DNA of 6,538 nt. It comes from an uncultured Bacteroides sp. (lineage in GTDB: Bacteria; Bacteroidota; Bacteroidia; Bacteroidales; Bacteroidaceae). The stretch lies in the NCBI GenBank assembly GCA_900557355.1, contig USSR01000396.1, positions 1-6,538 of the forward strand, in the 5' to 3' direction. Positions 1-6,538 of the stretch are shown in pieces. Below the pieces are notes generated by a model. That model was not told the origin of the DNA and made no database searches. It was given only the letters and a program-made list of their open reading frames with translations. The position numbers were made by a program, and so were the translations under genes. The stretch's first letter is position 1. Each line of letters opens with the position of its first letter.

Positions 1-353
1 TAGAATATCATAAATATCCTGCTTTACCGCCGGTATTCGATTTCATGGATAATGAAGCACCTGATAAGGTGCGTAAGGTAAAACCTGTGTGGACAGCAGA
101 TGGGTATCTTTTGTTCTGGACAGCCCCGAAGTACAAAGATGAAATGAATCGTGCTGTTCAATATGTAATTTACCGCTTCGGTGCAAAAGAGAAAGTGGAT
201 ATCAGTGATCCTTCCCATATCGTAGCTATTACGCGCGATAATTTTTATAAATTGCCGTATGAGAATGGGAAAACAAAATATCGTTATGTGGTGACGGCAC
301 TCGACCGACTGCATAATGAATCGAAAACAGTTGCAAAAAAGGTGAAGCTATAA
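1..353 (+). CDS. C-terminal fragment of a probable family-10-like glycosyl hydrolase (5' end outside window)
   Basis: The reading frame is open from the left edge (first full codon at 3) to the TAA at 351-353, giving 116 residues of a longer protein. The visible part begins EYHKYPALPPVFDF, then has a linker with DNEAPDKV, then a domain of about 80 residues with β-strand character (WTADGYLLFWTAP, VQYVIYRF, YRYVVTALDR). That pattern suits a fibronectin-III-like module. A proline-rich PALPP linker followed by an 'AP-x-KV' β-sandwich is what I recall at the end of YngK/GHL10 family proteins, which carry a TIM-barrel hydrolase domain and act on glycans outside the cytoplasm. The catalytic barrel is not in this window, so the enzyme assignment is inferred from the tail alone. 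Another secreted protein ending in an Fn3 domain is possible. The gene converges on the chromate transporter gene at 366-917, and its stop codon lies in the shared terminator. Confidence 0.6.
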   Translation, partial: EYHKYPALPPVFDFMDNEAPDKVRKVKPVWTADGYLLFWTAPKYKDEMNRAVQYVIYRFGAKEKVDISDPSHIVAITRDNFYKLPYENGKTKYRYVVTALDRLHNESKTVAKKVKL

Positions 354-367
354 GCTTCATCTTTTTT
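335..367. terminator. Bidirectional intrinsic terminator between convergent genes
   Basis: A near-perfect inverted repeat pairs 335-349 with 353-367 around a 3-base loop. It runs from A6 (335-340) through GGTGAAGCT and AGCTTCATC to T6 (362-367). The only imperfect pair is 342/360, which is G·U in plus-strand RNA and A-C in minus-strand RNA, so the structure is slightly stronger for the plus-strand gene. Each strand reads as a stem followed by six U residues. The stop codon of the left gene (351-353) forms most of the loop, and the stop of the right gene (368-366, minus) lies in the tail. The hairpin is placed to end both converging transcripts. Confidence 0.85.
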
Positions 368-917
368 ATTGATATAATATAAGCCCTGCTATTCCGCAAA
401 CTACAATCATTAGTATCGGATTGATTTTATATTTCCTGGTTCCTATAAAAGCTATCAGGAAAATGAGGCAGCTAATAATAAATGAGTACATATCTTCTTT
501 GGGTGAACTGAAGTTTTCTGCGTTCATCAATACCAATGCTGCTGATGCCAGCAATCCGACCACTGCCGGACGCAATCCACTGAATACGGCTTCTACAACC
601 GGATGCTTCTGATATTTCAGGAAGAATTTGCTGATGGCTAACATCAATATGAATGAGGGAAGCACCACTGCAAGAGTAGCGATGATAGAGCCCCATACAC
701 TTCCAGTAGCAGTGAAACCTACATATGTTGCCGAATTGATTCCGATAGGTCCGGGTGTCATTTGACTGATAGCCACAATATCTGTAAATTCTTGTGATGT
801 CAACCAGCCATAGCGGGTGACCACTTCACCCTGTATCATAGAAAGCATGGCATATCCGCCACCAAAGCCAAACAAACCGATCTTGAAGAATGTATAGAAT
901 AACTGTAAATAAAGCAT
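366..917 (-). CDS. Chromate transporter subunit, short CHR family (second of pair)
   Basis: This 183-residue polytopic membrane protein has one CHR domain over its whole length, the usual size for short-chain CHR proteins. Family signatures are the N-terminal amphipathic segment with GLFGFGGGYAM (residues 15-24), the SQMTPGPIGIN motif (51-61) with the conserved Pro-Gly-Pro, GSIIATLAVVLPSF (77-89), and GLRPAVVGLLAS (114-125). Hydrophobic stretches near 77-100, 113-131, 144-160 and 165-182 are likely membrane helices. Short CHR proteins normally work as two different, oppositely oriented partners that together equal one long ChrA, and the gene at 966-1514 is the obvious partner. Known members export chromate or move related oxyanions, but the natural substrate here is unknown. 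The ATG at 917 is the only plausible start: the frame upstream meets a stop within the intergenic repeat. No Shine-Dalgarno is visible. Confidence 0.9.
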   Translation of the reverse strand: MLYLQLFYTFFKIGLFGFGGGYAMLSMIQGEVVTRYGWLTSQEFTDIVAISQMTPGPIGINSATYVGFTATGSVWGSIIATLAVVLPSFILMLAISKFFLKYQKHPVVEAVFSGLRPAVVGLLASAALVLMNAENFSSPKEDMYSFIISCLIFLIAFIGTRKYKINPILMIVVCGIAGLILYQ

Positions 918-980
918 GGAAGAATTATGATTTATAATTTATGATTTATGACTCGCAGCCAACTTTCAACTCTTAACTTT
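918..980. repeat. Short direct repeats spanning the junction of the two transporter genes
   Basis: Two repeat types adjoin. At 925-935 and 939-949 the 11-mer TTATGATTTAT occurs twice, 14 bases apart. At 960-980, read on the minus strand, three tandem 7-mers follow AAAGTTA, AGAGTTG, AAAGTTG. The 7-mer array covers the last codons and the TGA stop of the upstream transporter gene, so that protein's C-terminal residues (VKS) are encoded by repeat sequence. I recall similar A+T-rich and 'AGTTGAAAGTTG'-like strings between genes in Bacteroides genomes, but that is recollection, not a comparison made here. No open reading frame or clear hairpin is associated with it. Confidence 0.6.
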
Positions 981-1514
981 CGGACGGTGCAATCGTCCGT
1001 ACAAGTATCCTCCCACACCGGCAATGATAATTACCCAAATAGGGGAGAAGTCCAGTAACCAGATGACCAATGCTGATACGACGGGTATCCAGATATTGTA
1101 TCGGTTTACCTTGGCTGATTTTGCCATACTGAATGTAGGAGCGGCGATCAATGCAACCACTGCCGGACGAATACCTTTAAAGATACGTTCAACAATGACA
1201 TTGTCTTTGAAGTTATGGAAGAATAACGCAATGGCAAGAATTATGAAGAATGACGGTAATATAGTACCTAAAGTGGTAACTATACTTCCGCGAATTCCCC
1301 TTAACTTATATCCGATGAAAATAGAAATGTTGACTGCAAGAATGCCGGGGGTTGATTGGGAAATAGCAAGTAAGTCAATGAAATCGTCTTTGGCAATCCA
1401 TTTCCGTTTATCTACAATCTCTTCTTCTATCAATGGCACCATAGCATAGCCGCCTCCTATAGTAAAGAGTCCTATCTTAGAAAAGAGGCCGAATGCCTCG
1501 AAGTAAATATTCAT
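966..1514 (-). CDS. Chromate transporter subunit, short CHR family (first of pair)
   Basis: This 182-residue CHR-domain membrane protein is clearly homologous to, but diverged from, its neighbour at 366-917. Landmarks are GLFTIGGGYAMVPLIEEEI (residues 15-33), SQSTPGILAVN (53-63), GSIVTTLGTILPSFF (76-90), GIRPAVVALIAAP (114-126), and hydrophobic helices near 78-100, 141-155 and 158-174. The partner has Pro-Gly-Pro in the core motif, whereas this protein has Pro-Gly-Ile (56-58). The start codon lies 4 bases after the regulator's TAA, which implies co-transcription with that regulator. The downstream partner starts 48 bases after this stop. The expected role is to form a heteromeric oxyanion transporter with the partner in the inner membrane. 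The very C-terminus reads into a 7-mer repeat array (960-980), so it may have been shortened or altered. Confidence 0.9.
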   Translation of the reverse strand: MNIYFEAFGLFSKIGLFTIGGGYAMVPLIEEEIVDKRKWIAKDDFIDLLAISQSTPGILAVNISIFIGYKLRGIRGSIVTTLGTILPSFFIILAIALFFHNFKDNVIVERIFKGIRPAVVALIAAPTFSMAKSAKVNRYNIWIPVVSALVIWLLDFSPIWVIIIAGVGGYLYGRLHRPKVKS

Positions 1515-1518
1515 GTTA

Positions 1519-4500
1519 TTATATCATCTTACCATTATTATCTTCTTCTTTCTGTTTCGCATATTGGCTTGGGCTGACGTTGAAATGCTTTTTAAATACT
1601 TCACGGAAGTACTTCGCATCACTAAATCCCGTCATTTCGGCAACCTCAGTTATACTGTGCTGTTGCTCTTTCAGTAGCTGGGCGGCACGTTTCAGGCGTA
1701 TCAGTCGGATATAATCTGCCGGGGCTTGGTCAGTCAGAGCCTTTATTTTATTATAAAAACTGGTGCGACTCATATTCAGTAAGTTACATAGCACATCAAC
1801 TGTAAAGGAACTATTATCCATATTGTCTTCCACACTCTTCTTGACAGTAGAAATGAATTTCCAGTCAATGTCGGTGGAACAGTTGATGCAAGCTGTATCA
1901 CTCTCTTCATCGTTCAGTTCCAGATTGGCATATTTATGGCGCAATAAAGAACGGTTAGTAAGGATATTAGCTATCGTAGCACGAAGAATACCAATATTAA
2001 ATGGTTTCACAATGTATTCGTCTGCTCCTGTTTTCAATCCTTCAATGATATTTCTATCATTATTCAGTGCAGTTAGTAATATGATGGGAATATGTGATGT
2101 TTCAATATCATTCTTTAATTTGTGACACAATTCATCCCCACGCATTTCGGGCATCATGATATCCGAAATGATCATGTTAGGCATGTATTCTTTAACGATG
2201 TCGAGTGCCTGCTTACCATCGCTGCATACTTGTATGGTATAATCATCCGACAGTGTATTGCGCAGATACTCTCTCAGTTCGTCATTATCCTCTACAATTA
2301 AGATTTTCGGAAGATCGCCATTCTGCTGTTGTTTCTGTCTGGCTGTATCATAAACAGTACTTAAAGAAATATTCTTAGGCACCCCCGATTCTGTATAGAC
2401 TACTTTTTCACTTCCCGGTTTCGGACTATGAACGGCTTTACGATAATATTTTTCTTTTTTCGGGAATATAACCTTAATGCAGGAACCTTTACCTTCCGTG
2501 CTGTTGAAGTTAATTTTACCTTTATGCAAACGGACGAGTTTCCATACCAGTAGCAGACCAATGCCACTACCTGTAACCTTTGAGTTTATAGCATTACTAC
2601 CCCGGAAATGCATTCTGAAAAGTTTTTTTTGTTCGGAAGCCGGAATACCGATACCCGTATCCTTTACTTCAACGCTCCAGTTATCTTCAGTTTCAGCAGC
2701 AAAGATATGTACGCTACCACCTTCCGGTGTATATTTCAAAGCATTGGAAATCAAATTCTTCAGAATAGAGTCCATTTTATCTTTGTCGAGCCAGACATTC
2801 ATATAACGGAAGTTGCTTTCGTATGTCAGGCTGACACGTTTGACATCTGCATAAGCTCGGAAAGCATTGATCATTTCTTCCATGTATGTACTCAATTCGT
2901 ATTCTGATACATACAAAGCACTGGAATAAGTATCTGCGCGTTCAAAGTTGATTAGGTTAGTAGTAAGACGCAGCAGGGCATTCACATTTCGTATGGCAGT
3001 ATTCATATTGCTACGCCCGCCTGGTGTCAGGTCTTCTTTTTCACTGAGTTCTTCCAAAGGAGCTTTGATCAATGTCAACGGAGTACGGATATCGTGCGCT
3101 GTATTGATAAAGAAGCGTATCTTTTCATCCGAAGTTTTTCGTTGTTTTCGTAAGATAATGACACGTAAGGTTATAGTAATAATTGCTGCAATAACAAGAG
3201 CATAAAGTAATAAAGCCCAGATGCTGAGCCATATTGGTTGTTCTATCATAATATCCATGTCACGTTCTTCAAGAACGATTCGCCTGTCTTCACTGGAAAT
3301 GGCACGTACCCGTAGTGTGTACTTTCCGGGACTTAGGTTAGTGAATCGGATCAAACAGTCTTTTTCAGGACGGCTCCATCCGTCATAAAAGCCTTCCAAT
3401 TTCCAGGAATACAAAATCAGAGACGGGTAATCATAGTTAATGGAAGATATTCGCAAAGAGAATATATTCTGATTATATTTTAGTTTCAATACTTTGGTTT
3501 CATCTATGTCAACCTCTAGCGGTGAGCCTTCGTCACCAGGGTAAACGGTCTGATAGAATACACGTAAATCGCTGAATATCATTTGAAATTTGTAATTTCG
3601 TGGAATCATCATGTCTTTATGAAATTCTATAGCTCCGTCCGTACTTCCGAGAATGAAGTTTCCATTCTTCCGCAATACACCTGATGCAGAATTGAAATGG
3701 TCACTTTTCAATCCTTGCTCCTTAGTCCAGTTATGGAATACTTTTTCACTTGGATAGTAACTTGTCAGACTGTTTTCAGTACTCAACAGAATACTTTGGT
3801 CTTCATCTGAAAGAATCGTATATATATTGTTGGAAATCAAAGGGCAATTATCTTTATGAAAGTGCTCAAACGATTTGTTCTCATAATCATAAATGAGTAG
3901 TCCGGAATTACTGGTTCCTATATATAGCAAACCGTTGTCCGATTGGTAAAGTGCATTGATATAAAAAGATTCTATCGGCATTGATATATATTGAAATTCA
4001 CCGCTCTCTTTATCTAATAAATACAGACCTGTGGCAGTACCTATCCACATATGTTTCTCGTCCTTTTCTATAATGTCCGTAATGCCGTTCAGTCCCGGAT
4101 ATGTACGTATGTTTTTACGTGAAAAATCAATTTGTTTTAGATTGTAATAGCCGCCGGACCAGATGTTGCCGGCAGAATCTTTCATAATAGAACGTATATA
4201 TTTGTCTGGGCGGATATCACTGTCACTAAATGTAGAGGGAGTGAAGAATTCCGCTTTCATTTGTTTTTTGTTGATTTGATAAATGCCTGAACTGTACCCG
4301 CCCGCCCAAATGATACCCGGTGATACCTCACATAAAGAAATGAAAACATGATTCTTTGTAACATTTCCGCTGTCGAATACACTGAGGAATGAGTGCCATT
4401 GCTTAGTTTGAGTGGAGTACAGGCTGATACCGTTGTTGGTGGCGAACCATAAGTCACCCTCGTGATCTTCGATGATCGCATTTACCTGGTCATTAACAAG

Positions 4501-5538
4501 TGATTGCTTGTTGCCAATGGAATGTTTAATCCATTGATAACTGGCGTATTGATTATTGCGTACCGTGATGCCGATAGGGTAATTGGCCATCCAGATACGG
4601 TCACCATCAACGTAGAAGTCGTAGATACTATTGCCGTTCATGGCATTATAGCTGTTATAATCTGCTACGATGTAAGGATCGCACTTGTAGGTATCCACAT
4701 TCATTTTATATACGCCTGCACCATCAGTGGCTATTAAGATTTCCTTATCGTTGAAAGCTTTTATACGGGTAATACTGACATCTTCCAAACCAGCATTGAG
4801 CTTGATAGTTTGATGGATATTCATGTCGTACAAATAAAGACCTTTTTGGAAGGTACCGATAAATAGTTTACGACTTTCTTTATGAAAATATAGTTCGTTA
4901 ACTTGCATTTTCAGGTTATCCAGCCAGTGACAAGGCGAAAGATTGAGGACGTTGTCTTTTAACTCGGCGTGATGTACACCAACATCTGTACCGATAAAAT
5001 AATGTTCTGGATCGATTTGCTCAATATCTGTAATGCTTTCTCCTATATGGTTTTCAATGACAGTGTTTTTTTCACTGTTGGTATCATAGAGGTATAGCGC
5101 TTCTTCATTGCAGAGCCATACAATGTTATTACTGTCGATAAAACCATAACTTACAGGAGTCGGATTTCCTTTTACCACTTCATCCGGTAGTTTGTATACT
5201 AACTGGAAGCGGTCATGTTTGGCGTCATAGCGGAATACTCTTCCTTTTTTGCCTATTTCCCAAAGTGTTCCATCCGTGCCGACATAGAGCCAACTCAGAT
5301 TTAACATAGAATTGACCTCTATCTCGCTGTCTATAAGCCGATATTGCTTGAAGTTTTTTCCGTCATAACGGTCGATGCCATTATGCGTAAGAAACCACAT
5401 ATAACCTTTCGGCCCTTTCTGAATGGCATATACCCTACGGTTACTTAAGCCATCTTCTACGCCGAGATATTTATATGTTTGGGCGATGCATAGGGCAGAA
5501 AAATATGTGAATATAAAGAAAAGGACGAGTTTTCTCAT
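1519..5538 (-). CDS. Hybrid two-component system sensor kinase/response regulator with AraC-type DNA-binding domain (HTCS)
   Basis: This 1339-residue inner-membrane sensor and transcription factor combines a full phosphorelay in one chain. Residues 1-19 look like a signal peptide (MRK, hydrophobic core, CIA before Q20). Residues 24-645 hold about 14 Reg_prop-type repeats (for example GYMWFLTHNGIDRYD, GDLWFATNNGISLY, HMWIGTATGLYLLD), the number expected for two seven-bladed propellers in the periplasm. A Y_Y_Y domain spans about 690-765 and a single membrane helix about 773-796. The HisKA domain carries phosphoacceptor H815 (AHDIRTPLTLI). The ATPase domain has N932 (N box), D960-TGIGI and GSGIG (990-994). 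The receiver (about 1078-1192) has D1084, phosphoacceptor D1126, T1156 and K1178. The AraC-type double HTH covers about 1230-1330 (MSRTSFYNKIKALT; FSDAKYFREVFKKHF). All key residues are present, so it should be functional. Family members usually sense oligosaccharides and activate glycan-use loci, but no such locus is adjacent. The ligand cannot be told. Confidence 0.95.
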   Translation of the reverse strand: MRKLVLFFIFTYFSALCIAQTYKYLGVEDGLSNRRVYAIQKGPKGYMWFLTHNGIDRYDGKNFKQYRLIDSEIEVNSMLNLSWLYVGTDGTLWEIGKKGRVFRYDAKHDRFQLVYKLPDEVVKGNPTPVSYGFIDSNNIVWLCNEEALYLYDTNSEKNTVIENHIGESITDIEQIDPEHYFIGTDVGVHHAELKDNVLNLSPCHWLDNLKMQVNELYFHKESRKLFIGTFQKGLYLYDMNIHQTIKLNAGLEDVSITRIKAFNDKEILIATDGAGVYKMNVDTYKCDPYIVADYNSYNAMNGNSIYDFYVDGDRIWMANYPIGITVRNNQYASYQWIKHSIGNKQSLVNDQVNAIIEDHEGDLWFATNNGISLYSTQTKQWHSFLSVFDSGNVTKNHVFISLCEVSPGIIWAGGYSSGIYQINKKQMKAEFFTPSTFSDSDIRPDKYIRSIMKDSAGNIWSGGYYNLKQIDFSRKNIRTYPGLNGITDIIEKDEKHMWIGTATGLYLLDKESGEFQYISMPIESFYINALYQSDNGLLYIGTSNSGLLIYDYENKSFEHFHKDNCPLISNNIYTILSDEDQSILLSTENSLTSYYPSEKVFHNWTKEQGLKSDHFNSASGVLRKNGNFILGSTDGAIEFHKDMMIPRNYKFQMIFSDLRVFYQTVYPGDEGSPLEVDIDETKVLKLKYNQNIFSLRISSINYDYPSLILYSWKLEGFYDGWSRPEKDCLIRFTNLSPGKYTLRVRAISSEDRRIVLEERDMDIMIEQPIWLSIWALLLYALVIAAIITITLRVIILRKQRKTSDEKIRFFINTAHDIRTPLTLIKAPLEELSEKEDLTPGGRSNMNTAIRNVNALLRLTTNLINFERADTYSSALYVSEYELSTYMEEMINAFRAYADVKRVSLTYESNFRYMNVWLDKDKMDSILKNLISNALKYTPEGGSVHIFAAETEDNWSVEVKDTGIGIPASEQKKLFRMHFRGSNAINSKVTGSGIGLLLVWKLVRLHKGKINFNSTEGKGSCIKVIFPKKEKYYRKAVHSPKPGSEKVVYTESGVPKNISLSTVYDTARQKQQQNGDLPKILIVEDNDELREYLRNTLSDDYTIQVCSDGKQALDIVKEYMPNMIISDIMMPEMRGDELCHKLKNDIETSHIPIILLTALNNDRNIIEGLKTGADEYIVKPFNIGILRATIANILTNRSLLRHKYANLELNDEESDTACINCSTDIDWKFISTVKKSVEDNMDNSSFTVDVLCNLLNMSRTSFYNKIKALTDQAPADYIRLIRLKRAAQLLKEQQHSITEVAEMTGFSDAKYFREVFKKHFNVSPSQYAKQKEEDNNGKMI

Positions 5539-5583
5539 AATAGTTACAGGCGTTTGTTGTTGGGGCCTTTTGTGAAATTAACG

Positions 5584-5615
5584 CAAAAATATGCATTTTG
5601 TTTGATAAAAGCAAA
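5584..5615 (-). promoter_or_regulatory. Predicted Bacteroidota-type housekeeping promoter of the regulator operon
   Basis: Read on the minus strand, TTTG (5615-5612) is followed after 20 bases by TATTTTTG (5591-5584). This matches the Bacteroides primary sigma factor pattern, a -33 TTTG and a -7 TAnnTTTG about 20 bases apart. Transcription would begin several bases further on, leaving an untranslated leader of about 40 bases before the ATG at 5538. The leader is A+T-rich and has no Shine-Dalgarno, as is usual in this phylum. The site lies downstream of the purL hairpin, so it fits independent transcription of the regulator and probably of the two transporter genes behind it. Confidence 0.7.
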
Positions 5616-5662
5616 ACGAATGTAGAAGAATAGTGTTCGATACCTCGTATTGTTTAGACGAA

Positions 5663-5697
5663 ACAGGCGCAAGTTGTATATTATAACCTGCGCCTGT
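5663..5697 (-). terminator. Probable terminator hairpin after purL
   Basis: The arms ACAGGCGCA (5663-5671) and TGCGCCTGT (5689-5697) pair perfectly, and GTT/AAC (5673-5675, 5685-5687) extends the stem around a 9-base loop. The intervening pair 5672/5688 is a G·U wobble in minus-strand RNA but an A-C mismatch in plus-strand RNA. That favours the minus strand, where purL ends 26 bases upstream. The following U-tract is short (TTTCGTCT), so termination may be less efficient than at 335-367. The 185-base gap between purL and the regulator otherwise holds only the regulator's promoter and leader. Confidence 0.7.
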
Positions 5698-5723
5698 ACA
5701 TCACTTCTAAATTGTAGTCAGAA

Positions 5724-6538
5724 CTACTTTGTCTTTTCTTCTACCCATTTACGTGCATTGACGAAGGCTTCCATCCATGGAGTAATCTGGTCACTGTGCA
5801 GACGATCAGCAGGATAACAACCGTTCTGCCATGGGAAGATGGAACGCTCCAAGTGAGGCATGATAGCGAGATGACGTCCGTCGGAACTTGCTATTGCGGC
5901 AACTGAGTAGTCCGAATTGTTCGGATTGGCAGGATATTCATCATAACTGTACTTAGCCACCACATTGTATTTATCTTCATCGTAAGGCAAAGAGAATTTT
6001 CCTTCTCCATGAGCTACCCAGATGCCGAGTTTGCTTCCGCTTAACGAACCGAACATTACACTACGGTTTGTAGGAATGGTAAGTCCTAGGAATCTGGATT
6101 CGAATTTATGCGATTCATTGTGAAGCATCTTGCCATTCTTCTTGTGTTCCGGGTTAATGAGGTTCAGTTCCATCATCAACTGGCAGCCATTACAAACACC
6201 CAGTGAAAGTGTATCTTCACGAGCGTAATATTTGTCGAGAGCTTCTTTGGCTTTCGGGTTGAAGAGGAAAGCACCTGCCCAACCTTTGGCAGAACCCAGT
6301 ACGTCGGAATTAGAGAAACCACCGCAGTAAACAAAAATGTTCACATCTTCCAATGTCTCGCGTCCGCTGATAAGGTCGGTCATTGTAACGTCTTTCACAT
6401 CGAATCCTGCCAAGTACAGTGAGTAGGCCATTTCGCGTTCACCATTCGTACCTTTCTCGCGGATAATTGCTGCACGGATACCTGTCGGGGTACGACGATC
6501 CGGATCAATGCCGTATTGAGAGAGTTTACCTTTGAAAT
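5724..6538 (-). CDS. purL: Phosphoribosylformylglycinamidine synthase, C-terminal glutaminase part (5' end outside window)
   Basis: The frame stays open to the right edge, and the visible 270 residues are the end of a large single-chain PurL (usually about 1,200-1,300 residues). The enzyme makes FGAM from FGAR, ATP and glutamine in step 4 of de novo purine synthesis, in the cytoplasm. The visible part is the class I glutamine amidotransferase domain, which releases ammonia for the synthase site. It has the conserved opening RRTPTGIRAAIIREKGTNGE, the FVYCGGFSNSDVLGSAKGWA segment, the nucleophile in GVCNGCQLM (first Cys, codon at 6194-6192), and MPHLERSIFPW with the catalytic His and Glu. The residue between that His and Glu is Leu where E. 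coli has Pro. An ATG at 6431 is internal and not the start, because conserved family sequence continues upstream of it. The gene ends at a TAG followed by a hairpin, so it is probably transcribed separately from the regulator. Confidence 0.97.
   Translation of the reverse strand, partial: FKGKLSQYGIDPDRRTPTGIRAAIIREKGTNGEREMAYSLYLAGFDVKDVTMTDLISGRETLEDVNIFVYCGGFSNSDVLGSAKGWAGAFLFNPKAKEALDKYYAREDTLSLGVCNGCQLMMELNLINPEHKKNGKMLHNESHKFESRFLGLTIPTNRSVMFGSLSGSKLGIWVAHGEGKFSLPYDEDKYNVVAKYSYDEYPANPNNSDYSVAAIASSDGRHLAIMPHLERSIFPWQNGCYPADRLHSDQITPWMEAFVNARKWVEEKTK

Noticed and set aside
1024..1449. Plus-strand open frame of 141 codons opposite the first chromate transporter gene, and similar antisense frames elsewhere (for example 1763-2125, 2477-2806).
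   Set aside because: They lie wholly opposite convincing genes, have no recognisable domains or start signals, and their composition follows from the opposite coding strand.
366..1514. Chromate-resistance island acquired by transfer.
   Set aside because: No transposase, integrase, other metal genes or composition break is seen. CHR proteins are also found in ordinary chromosomes without metal exposure.
5482..5538. Possible lipoprotein signal around Cys17 of the regulator.
   Set aside because: The residues before the Cys (S-A-L) do not make a lipobox, and cleavage after Ala19 suits an ordinary signal peptide on a membrane-spanning sensor.
5640..5650. Small palindrome ATAC-CTC-GTAT upstream of the regulator promoter, considered as an operator.
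   Set aside because: A four-base arm is expected by chance, and it has no second copy nearby.
5545..5669. ACAGGCG appears both in the regulator leader (5545-5551) and in the purL hairpin (5663-5669).
   Set aside because: Only 7 bases are shared. The copy in the hairpin is explained by the stem and no further similarity surrounds it.

Overview
The window reads as ordinary chromosome of a Bacteroides-type gut bacterium. The evidence is a very large hybrid two-component regulator (periplasmic propeller sensor, kinase, receiver and AraC domain in one chain), a promoter with the Bacteroidota pattern TTTG-N20-TAnnTTTG, starts without Shine-Dalgarno sequences, moderate A+T richness, and a large single-chain PurL. 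The species cannot be named from sequence alone.

Layout, left to right. Positions 1-353 (+) hold the C-terminal end of a probable family-10-like glycosyl hydrolase. It converges on a minus-strand gene, and the two share a compact bidirectional terminator (335-367) that contains both stop codons. On the minus strand, transcribed right to left, lie a hybrid two-component regulator (5538-1519) and two short CHR-family chromate transporter subunits (1514-966 and 917-366). The regulator and first transporter gene are 4 bases apart, and the two transporter genes are 48 bases apart, so the three look like one transcript. A good promoter candidate (5615-5584) sits just upstream of the regulator. Further right, 5724-6538 (-) is the C-terminal 270 residues of PurL, the purine synthesis enzyme FGAM synthase, with its glutaminase domain. 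A hairpin at 5663-5697 probably ends the purL transcript before the regulator promoter.

How the parts fit: the regulator has all the elements of a working sensor-to-DNA relay, namely signal peptide, about 14 propeller repeats, Y_Y_Y domain, one membrane helix, phosphoacceptor His, ATP-binding boxes, receiver Asp and double HTH. Such proteins normally sense glycan fragments and switch on an adjacent SusC/SusD-type locus. None is present here, and the apparent operon partners are instead two CHR transporter halves. This regulator-transporter linkage is the most interesting point in the window. The rest is conventional. No RNA genes, insertion sequences, CRISPR arrays or phage genes were seen.
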